Shown: in pieces, positions 21,060-31,112 of the stretch
Layout: every line of letters begins with the position of its first letter
Position numbering within the stretch: position 1 is the stretch's first letter
NCBI GenBank assembly: GCA_963575745.1
Contig: CAUYUJ010008635.1
Location: 57,501 to 121,500 of the forward strand
DNA from: Prorocentrum cordatum
Taxonomy: Eukaryota > Sar > Dinophyceae > Prorocentrales > Prorocentraceae
Reading direction: 5' to 3'
DNA: 64,000 nucleotides
Made by a program: the position numbers and the translations under genes
Notes under the pieces: model-generated
What the model was told of the DNA's origin: nothing
Database searches by the model: none
Seen by the model: the letters and a program-made list of their open reading frames with translations, nothing else

Positions 21060-21650
21060 AATCCCTGATCCATGCGGTCGTTCGGCCCCCTCCGGGGTTG
21101 GCAACACTGGTTCGAGACTAGCCACTGGTATGCTTGCATGCGACACTGGTGCAATGAGCGATATCGACGACGGAGATAGTGCTAACGACTTACCCCCTCC
21201 TCCAATATCCCCTCCCCGTCCACCCCATCCCGAACAGCCGTCAGTCCCACGTCATCCCGACAACGGTGCTGACTCCCGACTCCCGCCGCCACCACCGCCG
21301 CTCCCACCTCAAAATCTTCCAGTCTACGCGGGCTTCGACTCTGGACCTCCGCCGCCACCAGCGGAAGGGATAGATGGATGGTTTGCGAATGGGATTCCAG
21401 GGTATCTTCGCGCGGTTGTGCCGACCGGTCGTGCGAAACTGGTTGCGAATGCAATTCTGAATGTGGTGGACCAGATCTCCATCGATGCGCCGAGGGATGC
21501 TGCATTACGAACCATAGAGGAACACCGCTGGTCGAAACTGATACTGCCATTGGTTTTAGCAGCAGCAGGGGACACCGACGATAAGATGCATTCTGTCTTC
21601 GAAGAAAATCCAATTGGAGTAGGTGGGTGAACTTGAGGAGTGTAGCGCAG
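21060..21650 (+). mobile_element. RT-element N-terminal fragment, plus strand
   Basis: Part of the frame 20953-21630: GMLACDTGAMSDIDDGD (matching GRVACDIGGMSDLDD at 11915), a Pro-rich stretch, then GRAKLVANAILNVVDQISIDAPRDAALRTIEEHRWSKLILP and VLAAAGDTDD, the conserved block of 12438-12875. It lies head-to-head against copy B and is truncated at both ends. Confidence 0.65.
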
Positions 21651-22689
21651 GGATGTAAGATGTGAGTTAAGACACCTCCGCTTGGACAGAGGTATCGCTG
21701 CAAGTTTCCTTGCAGTACTGCGAAGTTATATACATTCCTCCGCTCAAAACCACTGCACGCTGATGTTCCGCCATATTTGCAGTCCACCAAATAGTGCTGT
21801 GGATGGTGAGGAGTAGAGCTAGAGCTGACCACCATAGGCCAGCTCCGCTACCAAGTTTGAAGGAGGCTGGAAGGCCTAGCCAGCAGCTTCGCCTCAGGCG
21901 AAGCCTAGCTCCCGCTCTGCTGTACCGTAGTAGCGATCGTCCCAGTATGAGAGGAGATGCCATCTCAAGCAATAGCAATATCCTTTTGGTCTTGATAGCG
22001 ATTGTGCGCCTCGCAATGAGGCACAGTCATATCTGGGCGGCCGGCCGCCTGAGCCGACGCTGCCGCGGGCGCACGCTCGCTTCCACTCCCTACGTCCCTC
22101 AGCTCGCTTTAGAGTAAGGATGGGAGGAAGGATGGGGGGAGGAGGAAGGAAGAGATGAGAGGAAAGGAGGAGGAAACGCGGGGTGCTCTCTCTTCAAAGC
22201 GGAAGGGGGGAATCCTTGTTGTCGGCGTCGTCATGTGTCGGGTGTCGGGGACATCGAGCAGATATCGGTGATGTATCGCCGACAGATCGGCGGTAGGCCC
22301 CCGATGGCGAAATCGCAGGTTCCTGGGCAAGTTGGGACTGTCGGGAATCTGTCCGCGATGAGTGGGCGATTGGGGGTGGATGTGCTACGCCTTGCGCCTC
22401 ACTTCTCCGCATGATACTCGTCGACTGGTTTCGGGTTATATCTCGGATCTCTGGCGGTCGTTTGGGATGACATGGGCGCCCCCAGAACGCCTTCCGCGAG
22501 GCGCAGCCACTGAAGGCACCCGGCGGCTGGAAAACGTCCAGGGCCGACGAGAACGCCCGAAAATCTTGAACCTCCTCGAACCTGTCAGTGTCGTCCTACA
22601 TGCGCATTTTGGAAAAATGACAAACAGTTATACTGACGACGGGCCCAACCACATGCAGTTGTGGGCACCGAAATTGAATATCTTCTTCG
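21651..22689. other. Intergenic, one hairpin and a dispersed repeat
   Basis: No gene. A perfect 8-bp stem GCTTCGCC/GGCGAAGC with a TCA loop lies at 21886-21904. A G/A-rich tract (22110-22190) precedes a 130-bp block (22232-22385, with GATCGGCGGTAGGCCCCCGA) that is repeated at 32868-32990 and partly at 36002-36060 and 36226-36320. Confidence 0.6.
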
Positions 22690-24064
22690 GTGAAACTCTC
22701 TATGGGGACACGAAGCGCTGCACTGGGTGGGGGGGAGTGCAAGCGGGCGGTAGCGCTGGGGCCGTCGGTGCATGTCCCTATGGGGCCACGAAGCGCTGGT
22801 ACTGGGTGGGGGGGACGCATGCGGGCGGTAGCACCGGGGTCTTCGGTGGAGCTCCCCATGGGCCCACGAAGCGCAGTACTGGGTGGGGGGGACGCATGCG
22901 GGCGGTAGCACTGGGGCCGTCTCGGTGGAGCTCCCTATGGGGCCACGAAACGCTGTACTGGGTGGGGGGACGCATGCCGGCGGTAGCACCGGGGCCTTCG
23001 GTGGAGCTCCCCATGGGGCCACGACATGGTGCACTGGGTGGGGGGGACGCATGCGGGCGGTAGCAATGGAACCGTCGTTAGCGCTCCCTGAGGAGCCGCG
23101 AAGCGCTGTACCGGGTGGGGGGGACGCATGCGGGCGGTAGCACTGGGGCCGTCGGTGGAGCTCCCCATGGGGCCACGAAACGCTGTACTTGGCGGGGGGG
23201 GCGCATGCGGGCGGTAGACCTGGAACCTTCGGTGGAGCTCCACTATGGGCCCACGAAGCGCAGTACTGGGAGGGGGGGACGCGTGCGGCCGGTTGCACTA
23301 CTGGGGCCTTCGGTGGAGCTCCCTATTATGCGTCCACGAAGCGTGTAAGGGGTGTGCCGAAATGGGTGTGGGGGACGCGTGCGGGCGGTGGCACTGGGGC
23401 CTTCGTTCGGTGGAGCTCCCTATGCGGCCACGAAGCGTGTGAGGGGTGTGCCGATATGGGTGTGGGGGACGCACGCGGACGGTGGCATTGGGGCTTTCGG
23501 GGGAGCTCCCTGTGCGGCCACGAAACGTGTGAGGGATGTGCCAAATTGTGGGTGGGGGGCTCATGCGGGTGGTCCCGTTGGGGGCTCCGGAAGAACTCCA
23601 TATGGGGCCACAAAACGTTGTACTGGGTGGGTGAGAATGCAAACTTGTGTGTGTGTGTGTGGCGCATGCGGGTGGTCCTACTGGGGACTTTGTTGGTGCT
23701 CCCGATGTGTCCACGAAGCGCTGTATTGGGTGGGTGAAAGCGCCAAATTGTTTGTGGGGCGCATGCGAACGGTGGCATTGGGCTTTTGGTGGAGCTTCAT
23801 ATGGGGCCACGAAATGCTGTACTGGGTAGGTGAAAATGCCAAATTGGGCGTGAGGGATGCATGTGGGCGGTCGGCCTGGATCGTTCGGTGGGGCTCCCTG
23901 CGGGGCCACGAAACGCTGTACTGTGTGACTGAAAATGCCGATTTGGCTGTGTGGGACGCATGCGGGCGGTCCCACTGGGGGCTTCGGTGGCTTCCTATGT
24001 GGCCACGACGCGCTGAGTGGGTGGGTGAAAATACCCAGCTGGGTGTGTATGTATGTGTGTGTGT

Positions 24065-24135
<71 letters not shown>

Positions 24136-24520
24136 ACGCACGCGGACGGTGACACTGTGGCCTTCGGTGGAACGCCCTATAGGGCCACGAAACGCTGTGC
24201 TGGGTGGGTGGAAATGCCAACTTGGCTGTGTGGGAGGGACGCATGCGGGAGGTAAACCTGGAACTTTCGGTCGAGCTCACTCTGGGGCCACGAAGCGCTG
24301 CACTGGGTGGGTGGAGATGCCCAATTGGGTGTGTGGGACGCATGCGGGCGGTACCGTTGGGGGCTTCGGTGGAGCTAGCTCCCTATGTGGCCACGAAGTG
24401 CTGTACTGGGTGGGTGAAAATGCCAACTTGGGTGTGTGGGACGCAGGCGGGCGGTCCCACTGGTGGCTTCGGTGGAGCTCCCTATGGGACCACGAAGCGC
24501 TGTACTGGGTGGGTGAAACC
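22690..24520. repeat. ~78-bp satellite, array 1
   Basis: Around 20 tandem units of 76-95 bp, each with GGGGCCACGAAGCGCTGTAC, TGGGTGGGGGGGACGCATGC, GGGCGGTAGCAC and GGTGGAGCTCCC. From 23330 on, variant units carry GTGAGGGGTGTGCCG or GAAAATGCCAA. The same satellite forms array 2 at 33430 and, reverse-complemented, arrays at 45225 and 55340. Open frames are repeat artefacts. Confidence 0.95.
24043..24133. repeat. (GT)n microsatellite inside satellite array 1
   Basis: About 40 GT dinucleotides with a few TATG interruptions, expanded from the GGGTGTGTGG segment of one satellite unit; neighbouring units have only 2-6 GT repeats. Confidence 0.95.
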
Positions 24521-24619
24521 CAAAAAGGAAAGGGAGGAGGGAGGAGAGGGACGAGGAGGGAAGGGGGGATGAGGAACGCGGGGGACGTCTCTCTTAAAAC
24601 GCGGACCCAACACCACAAA

Positions 24620-24722
24620 ATGGTTTGGAATAGCAGCCAAAAACAATAGAAAAACCGTTTCCGAACAATTTTTTGACTATTTCTGAATCTTCCTCCTGTA
24701 GAGGGACATGCCCGATTAAACC
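24620..24722. repeat. Hairpin repeat family, copy 1
   Basis: Ends ...TTTTTTGACTATTTCTGAAT, CTTCCTCCTGTAGAGGGACA and TGCCCGATTAA. The same block occurs at 30985, 39350 and 42460. The family has an A-rich left part, a CTATTTTTTGGACTAT-like centre, and a GGGGCATGCCC palindrome near the right end. Confidence 0.75.
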
Positions 24723-25012
24723 CTACAGCCTGTCCCCCCCTTAGCGCTGCCCGTGGCCAGGGACCACACGTCGATCCCTACACCTCTCCAGGGGGGGCGC
24801 TCCGGCCAGAATCTCGAGGCGGATCCGGCTTTGACAGGGGGGGGCGCCCCCCAGGGACGAGCAAACACCTCTTAAAGGCGGACCTCGAATTTTCGAACCT
24901 CTGAGCCTATCCCCCCAAGCGTTGTCCTTGTCCTTCAGCTTTGGACACACGACAAGGGTACCGAACAACTGGGTACAATACCCAACAACAGCTGTTGTCC
25001 AAAGCTAACAGT
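24723..25012. other. GC-rich intergenic, no gene
   Basis: Contains short G/C runs that can pair (GGGGGGGCGCC with GGCGCCCCCC near 24788-24852). No gene or other repeat family recognised. Confidence 0.5.
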
Positions 25013-25130
25013 GGCCGCTGTTGGGCAGGCCGTCTTCTGTCCTAAACGGACAAAGTCCGCGGCGACACCGGCAACGCGTCTTGTTCAAATGATCAGGAAC
25101 TGTTCTCGGTGTGCCCATTCTTACTGTGCA
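25013..25130. repeat. Dispersed block P, copy 1
   Basis: Starts GGCCGCTGTTGGGCAGGC, contains GTCTTCTGTC and CAGGAACTGTTCTCGGT. Similar blocks begin at 32226 and 37526; each is followed 330-374 bp later by a copy of the TIR element below. Confidence 0.7.
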
Positions 25131-25342
25131 TCTGCGCGCTGCGGACCTTTCTGCGCGCGCGGGAGCGCAGGGGCGTTGGTCGCCGCCCTCCGCCGCGCCG
25201 CCGGCGCCCGACAGCAGCTGGCCCAGCAAGTGCCTGGAGCGGGCGGCGGGGGGGCCCAGGGCTTGACGACGGTTCGCCCATCTACTCGTGGGGGCCAGGC
25301 CGGAACGATCAGGGCATGTGCGAACGAGTCGAGGTTTTACCA

Positions 25343-25537
25343 GCGGCGAGCGAGGGGGGAAGTGATAAAGGGACGGGCCTTCTCAGAAGGCTCGGAAGTC
25401 CCCCGGCCTTCTGACAAGTTGTCGAAACCTTCCCCGAGGACGCGAGACACTTCTCAGAAGGCCCGAGGGTTTCTGAGAAATCCCGCCGCCTTCTGAGACG
25501 GCCATCTCCTTCTCGCTTCCCCCCCATCGCTCGCCGC
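25343..25537. mobile_element. TIR element family (MITE-like), copy A
   Basis: 195 bp with imperfect terminal inverted repeats: left GCGGCGAGCGAGGGGGGAAG, right end the reverse complement of GGCGGCGAGCGATGGGGGGG. The inner arms carry GGCCTTCTCAGAAGGC on both sides. No ORF. Three more copies lie at 32561, 37900 and 38923. No target-site duplication could be fixed by eye. Confidence 0.7.
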
Positions 25538-25899
25538 CGATTCATATCCGGCCAAGCCCTGGCAGCTCCAGGGAACGCCAGGTGGATCCAATGGGGGTCC
25601 CCAGGGTGGCCGCTGTGGCGCTCCTGGCTTGGGGGCAGGGCAGCGGGGTGCTCGGCGAGCTTCTCCCCGGGAGGAGGAGGGTGAAGGGGGGGAAGAGGAG
25701 CCCCGGCGCCTGAAGAAGGAAACCGACGTGACGCGAGCAAGGGACAAGAGGCAGGCAGACAAGAAGCGAAGGGGGGAGGAAACAAGTCCGCGTCCCTGCC
25801 TCGATGACTTCGGTGATGGAGAGCCGCCGAACACGCCTGGGCCGCCTGGCGACAGCGCGGGATCTCGCGCGGATGACATCCCGAGCGCGCTTCGGGGAT

Positions 25900-26644
25900 C
25901 TGGCCCCGCGGGCGCGGACTGCATTGATGGCGGAAACAAGAAATCAAGGGCCACGCAGTGAGCAATAATAGAATCACTGTCGCGCGCCACCCACATATGG
26001 GGTTGAATGACACGCAGCGGATCGGGGCCACAGGAAGGAGGAAGAGAAGAGAGGAGAGCGCGGGCGACAAGGGCGGAGAGAGGACAAGAGACATAGTGCA
26101 ACATGGACTCACCGCCAACATTGCAGCATCCCCGCGCGCATCCGCCAGCGCCAAATCGAAAACGTTTCGAAGTCGGCCAGGTATTGAAAAGGGTCTTCAC
26201 CGCAGCAGTAAGGCAGGAGGGGGGGCGTTGGCCAATCAGGTTAAAAAGAAAGACACTACGATCAATATAATGAGGTTCGATGGGGTGAGTAGTCCAATGC
26301 GTTGCTCGGGCACGCGCCGGCTCGCGTGCGAGAGAAACAGGAAGATGGGCACGGAGACAATGATCGATCTTACTCTGCAACATTTTGGGCGGGGCGTCGA
26401 CGGTGGCATTGGGGGTGGCGCGGCAATGGCGGCGGGCGCGAGACGCGTGGCAGACGGCGGAATCTGGGAAGGGGCGGGCGAGAGCGGCGAGCGTGGCTAC
26501 GCCTGGTCGACTGGCAGCCGTGACCCAGTCTCCCGCGCAGTCGAGCAACTCTGATCTCATAGCTGCACGGGCCAGGGCAAACTGGCAAGCGATCTTCGCC
26601 TGTCTCGGGCCAACTGGATACCCGAGCCTTTTGAGATGGCGCAT
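25900..26644 (-). pseudogene. LINE C-terminal segment with Cys/His motif
   Basis: Start of a long minus-strand frame (26644-25454), of which only the first ~250 codons look element-derived. It contains HYIDRSVFLFNLIGQRPPSC and FGAGGCARGCCNVGGESMLH followed by YVSCP, a C..C...H...C arrangement typical of the C-terminus of plant- and protist-type LINEs. Beyond about 25900 the frame is Pro/Ser-rich and probably outside the element. Confidence 0.6.
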
Positions 26645-27275
26645 CGCGCTCGGGGGAAATGCGTGGCGGGGCGCGCGGGAGCAACTGAAGGCATTCGCGC
26701 TCTATTATGTAGAGGGCCCGAGGGGGGTCACAACATCGAGCAACGTGACCAAGAACAGGAACGGCACGCCGATTATAAGCAGGGATCGTGGCCGCGAAAG
26801 ACAGCCCAAGAGCGCGAACTTGGTGGGTGCGCTCGGTAAGTTTACCAAAGGGCAGGGCCCACAACCGTTGGGGCCCATGAAGGCCGACGTGAATCCCAAG
26901 AGATTTCCCGTTCGTGCCATGCTGCAAATGCGAGACATCAAAAACAAGAGCGGCGAAGCGGGATTTGATCTGTTCCCATTTGTACTGGCGCGGGGGCACT
27001 GCGCGGCACTTGCTAAGATTAAATGCCGAACCAGCAGATCGACCTGCGTCGTGGAGCTCCGCGCGCACTGCAGGCAACACCAAAAACATGTCGGCTGCAA
27101 CGAGGGCGAGGACGTCGGCGAAGCCAGGCGTGCACATGGGCGTAGAGAGTCTCATCCCTAACATATATGTGTGGATGGGGTTCAGCACGGTGGCAAATAA
27201 AACGCCCGACAGAAGGCGAACTTGTTTCGTCCCGCGACGGGCCCAACAACCAATGTCACTGCTCGAAACAGCCAC
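26370..27275 (-). pseudogene. LINE RT palm
   Basis: 301 codons. Motif B is RRGTKQVRLLSGVLFATVLNPI (the canonical QGCPLSG has become QVRLLSG), motif C is PGFADVLALVAA (the second Asp of FADD is Val), and a motif D-like block AFNLSKCRAVPP follows. All three active-site motifs are altered, so the copy is inactive. After about residue 200 the correct frame passes to 26644-25454. Confidence 0.75.
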
Positions 27276-27363
27276 GGCGAATACTCATAATAATCAAGAC
27301 CTGGGAGTGTAGAGCGGCGATGGCAGTAGTAATATAGTTGGGCATCCGATAAGCACGCAAAAC

Positions 27364-27876
27364 TCAAACTATCCACTCCTGATGAACGCTGAGAAACGCA
27401 TTGCGACAGCCGAACAGGCGCCCGCCCGAGTGGGGGCAAGCGGGGGCGCGGGGCCAAGCGAAGAAGGAACAGTCGAACCCCGCGATGTTCTCAATCATCG
27501 GTCTTCCTGCGACAAAGCCTCGTTGCGATGGCTCCACAACATCGCCAGCAGCGCAATGATGCGGCCTGGCAATCCGGGAGAAGATGAGCTTGTTATCAGG
27601 GTTCGAGAGGGGGAGTAGGCGCGTGCGAGCGGCTTCTCGCGTTTCAGCACCGCCATTATGAATGGCGCCCTTGGGCAAGACCGCAGCGCGGCAGAAATTA
27701 AATTCGGGCGGAAGTTGCGAGTGCTCGCTGCGCGGACATGTCAGGGCCTCGCGCGCGGTGCCAATCGCAATGTCACGAGCAGCTTGCCAGGCGCTGTAAG
27801 GAACTCCGTCGGGGCCAAGGGCAGTGTCTTTCTTTTTCATAATAAGATGGGCCACAGAGGCCCTATCCGCAACCAT
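27364..27876 (-). pseudogene. LINE RT fingers and start of palm
   Basis: 170 codons: MKKKDTALGPDGVPYSAWQ, the RT1 block (A.GPDG.PY..W); RLLPLSNPDNKL; VEPSQRGFVAGRPMIEN, the finger block preceding motif A; then GRLFGCRNAFLSVHQEWI where motif A is expected. The catalytic Asp of motif A (LFD) reads Gly. Continues in another frame at 27275. Confidence 0.75.
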
Positions 27877-28647
27877 ATCGATACATTGGTAAGTACAGGC
27901 AATCTATTTACCACCCTGAGGGCCCAGAGGAACAACTTCACCGAAGAAAGGGCAATGGGCATCAAGGCCTGGCGAGTCAGCAGCGGCGAACACCTCGCCC
28001 CAGTATCGCGGGGGAAGCTGGCCATCTAGTCTGGATCTTCAGCGGCGCGCCGCAGGGGGGGCCGAAGCCCGGCGAGAGAAAGACGAGGCCGCTTCGCGGC
28101 CCGGGCAGAAGCAGGACAACGAACGCGAGCCGTCCGAGACTGCTGATCAGCTTCAGACAGGTCGGGGCCCAGTCGGATGGCGTTCTCTCTCCGCTGGAGT
28201 ACAGTGCGTTGCAGAAGAGAGAAGCGCTGATGCGCTGGTGGAACGCAGCCCAACCAGTCCGCAGTATATGTTCTGCTCCAAAAATAAACGCCGATGCGCT
28301 GGGTGAGCGCGCAGGGGCCGCGCGCGCCGCGGCCGTAGCTTTGCGCGGGCCGCGCGCGGGGGGCGGGCGCAGGGCGCGATCTTAGCGTCGTCGCAATTAG
28401 GGTCAATTTCTCGAACTTCGAATTTCACTTGCTTGGCGGCAAGACGGAACGTGCATGTCATTCCTCGGGGCCTCGAAAACGGGTCGGGGTGGAAGTCGGA
28501 AGCCTCGCGTGACTCGCGAGCGGAAGGCGCGAGGGTAGGGTGCTGGATAATCCGCGAAGCAATCGGCGCGTCCTCGGGAAGGTCGGCTTGCGGGGAGATC
28601 GAGGGGGGGGGGGGGGGGGGGGGGCGGGGGCGTGATCAGGCGGCGTG

Positions 28648-29322
28648 CTAAGGTCGGTACTTCTCCAGCTGGTGGAGGTGACGCATCGATAACCGAGACA
28701 AAGCAGCAGGGGGAAGACTGGTGTGTGTATATGTATGTATGTATGTGTGTGTGTATATATATATGTGTAGAGATCTGCGGTCAAGTCGGGCATAGCTGGG
28801 GTCGTGGGGGCCACTGATGCGATGGGTACATCGGGGTTGGTGAATTTCAGCGTAGCGAGTAAAGGCGTCATCAAACAGATCAGTAAGACGACGAGGAGGA
28901 ACATATTCACTACCAGACACAACGTAGTATCTAGCCTCTCCCTGGCAGCGGCAGTCAAAGTCTCTGGCAGCGAATGCCGCGGGCGTCGGGGAAGGCAACG
29001 GGGCAGCGCGCGACTGGTAGAAGTGAGTCCTGACATCGGCTTCTGCTGCGTCAGGGGCGCTGTGCGCGCGGGCATCCAGGAACGATTTCCTGGCGATATA
29101 CTTGTGCTGCAACCTGGCGCCGAAACAGCCCTTGACCAAAGTCAGAATACCTCCAGGGCCTGGATTGGGGCAAAACGGCCCATGCCCTGAGACGCCGCTG
29201 GCATCGTGCATAATCCCGCCCAGATCGGCCTGCGCGCCGTGGGATTCCTGAATGCAAACGATGGTGCGCAGAGAGAGGGGGGGGGGGGCGAGAGAGGTGA
29301 CTTTGCCTGGCACGGCAGACAC
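28648..29322 (-). pseudogene. LINE EEP-type endonuclease remnant
   Basis: 224 codons. The segment RTIVCIQESHG matches the catalytic (L/I)QE(T/S)H block of exonuclease-endonuclease-phosphatase nucleases, and GPGGILTLVKG matches the GGV block that follows. Downstream motifs (the DxN/SDH region) are not recognisable. The last third has been overwritten by a (TATG)n microsatellite encoding repeated Tyr/Thr/His. In an active LINE this domain nicks target DNA; here it cannot be functional. Confidence 0.65.
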
Positions 29323-29849
29323 ATCGCAGAGGGCGGGGGGGGGGGGGGACGGAAAGGAGGCGGGGGGGCAGCCTGGGCCCCAATCGCAGGCTGCGCGAGG
29401 GGCAATGCTTTCAGGCTCGCGGAAGGCTCGCGATGCAGTTTCCTAGCGGCTCATGGCGTGGATCTGGCTGGTGGCGCCCGCGACGATCGCGTCGATCTGC
29501 GACGCCTCTAAGCCCCGCTCGCGACGCCTCATCGCAGTGCGGCTGGAAGCTCTCGGCGCCCATGCCACTATGAGTGCGTGATGCGAGCGGCCAGGCCTCG
29601 TCGTCGTCCATGATCGCCAACTGACCTCTGAATCCACTGACGCCCAACTTAGTCTTAGCACCCCGCAACGGCGACCGCGTGAGGAGGCCCTTCGCACGCC
29701 GGTGTAGTTCCGAGAGATTCTGCTGACCGAGCCGAACAGGAAGAGGAAGGCCACCGCGACAACCAAGCGGTGTGACTGTGTTCTTACAAGAATCTCTCCA
29801 TGCCATCTGATTCTCATTGGCAGCGTGCATGAACTGCGTGGCGACGGCT

Positions 29850-30335
29850 TCAGAAAGGGAGCTGGATCTCGTAGCTGTGAGAATCTCTTTTGAATGTAGC
29901 GACAGAGTCCTGCAATAATACGGGGAAGCGCGTTTTGAACTGATTGTGGAACTCCTCGCGAACACGACCGGGGACGGGACGGGGCCAAGTTCCGATGTAC
30001 CTCCATTTAGGATTGCTCGGCCGATCGACGTGCGTAGTATGACCAGGAGGTGCGCCAATTGGACCAGGACGAGGGCGACGGCCATCCATCGGCACGTCGC
30101 CACCAGAGGAACTGGCGGTGGATGCAGCGCTCGAACTCGCCTGTTGAAATCTACGGAGCTCCTCGATCTGCTTCGGATGGCGCTCAAACTGCGTCTGCAT
30201 GGTGGTGGAGCCTGGATCGATCCGAGCTGATATGGATACTAACGGTTCTTCATGATGACAAATTTGTTCCCAATCTGAATATGACTGTCCCTCATTTGAG
30301 CAACGACCGAGGAGGAAAACTGCTCCATTTGTCAC
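29850..30335 (-). pseudogene. LINE ORF1-like / N-terminal segment
   Basis: 161 codons: acidic and Gln-rich start, a linker with SSSAASTASSSGGDVPMDGRRPRPGP, then NPKWRYIGTWPRPVPGRVREEFHNQFKTRF. The W(I/R)xGTxPRPxxGRVxxxH pattern resembles the N-terminal segment preceding the endonuclease in dinoflagellate LINEs; this is recognition by eye. An Arg/Ser-rich piece starting MGGRRRNQKSSQGRPRHP at 30492 in another frame is probably its original N-terminus. RNA binding is an inference. Confidence 0.55.
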
Positions 30336-30499
30336 TCATATGCTTTAAGAGAACGGTGTGCGAAGGGTGATCACTGTTGCGGCTGCGTTCCGGTGACGGC
30401 GGTGTATGTGAACGAGCACGTTGAGCACCTCGAAACGGCGGATGTCGCGGGCGGCCTTGCGAACTCTTCTGGTTGCGACGTCGCCCACCCATTGCACCG

Positions 30500-30984
30500 G
30501 TGAAAAACGGACGGCGAAAGACAGGTAGGGTATCGGTGGAGATGTGAGAGGATAAAGATTAGCCAGAACGCCGAGGGCGACCAGCCTGCAGGAGGGGGCG
30601 CTGGCCCCCCTCAGCGCGACTCACTCGAAACCACCTCGAGAAATGGTTTACTTCAGCCTAAATGGCTACGGAGGAGGGGGAGGAGGAGGAGGAGGAGGAG
30701 GAGGAGGAGGAGGAGGAATAGGAGGAGAGGAGGAGGAGGAGGAGGAGGAGGAGGAGGAGGAGGAGGAGGAGGAGGAGGAGGAGGAGGAGGAGGAGGAGGA
30801 GGAGGAAAAGGAGGAGGAGGGGGGCGCTGGATGTCGTGACTTCGACCCTCCTCTCAGCGAGGGGGGGGGCAGCGCTCGCAGGGGCGGACCCTCGGCGGCC
30901 GAGGGCTCCCCCCAAGACGTGGTCGCGTCCTTCTTGGGGCGCGAACTAGCGTTAGATCGGGAATGGCCTCTTAGAGGCGGGTTT
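30500..30984. repeat. Intergenic with (GGA)n microsatellite
   Basis: GGA triplets run from about 30671 to 30823, immediately upstream of the LINE 5' end. The Glu-rich and Leu-rich open frames are artefacts. The rest shows no gene. Confidence 0.85.
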
Positions 30985-31112
30985 TGGAATACAGAGGAAA
31001 CAAATAGTCACAACATGCTCCAAAACTGTCAAAATAGTCGAAGCATCGTCCCCAGACTATTTTTTGACTAGTCTTGAATATTCCTCCTGTAGGGGGGCAC
31101 GCCCGACTTAAG
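30985..31112. repeat. Hairpin repeat family, copy 2
   Basis: TTTTGGAATACAGAGGAAAC, ATCGTCCCCAGACTATTTTT, TTGACTAGTCTTGAATATTC, CTCCTGTAGGGGGGCACGCC, CGACTTAAG. Matches copies 1, 3 and 4 along its length. Confidence 0.8.

Larger units (their letters stand above)
18843..21150 (-). mobile_element. RT-element copy B (linker, full RT, part of C-terminal domain)
   Basis: The most complete RT in the island, read right to left: linker (21154-20552, GLAWEVFQGYLGRARSLVVFD), RT fingers (20640-20425), palm and thumb (20335-19511), then a degenerate continuation with LPIRLGGMRLQNC near 19465, REWRNMDDNFELQVQSN near 19180 and GGALHARHANMVNAWR near 18915, all colinear with copy A. The C-terminal extension breaks off at 18843, where (CAT)n starts, so the LADLEIV end and (TCC)n tail are missing. 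Small Cys-containing frames on the plus strand here are antisense shadows. Confidence 0.8.
25700..30495 (-). mobile_element. Decayed LINE-type retrotransposon
   Basis: About 4.8 kb, read right to left: ORF1-like segment (30492-29850), linker (to 29411), EEP endonuclease remnant (29322-28648), linker (28461-27880), RT fingers (27876-27364), RT palm (27275-26650) and a Cys/His-containing C-terminus (26644-25900). The parts lie in different frames with stops between them, and microsatellites have grown inside it: (TATG)/(TA)n at 28730-28766 and a poly-G run at 28601-28624. The 5' side abuts a (GGA)n tract at 30671; the 3' side ends before TIR copy A. It differs from the 9-21 kb RT family. Confidence 0.8.

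Noticed and set aside
22690-24520. CRISPR-like regularly spaced repeats
   Set aside because: Units are contiguous satellite repeats with no unique spacers, and the genome is eukaryotic.
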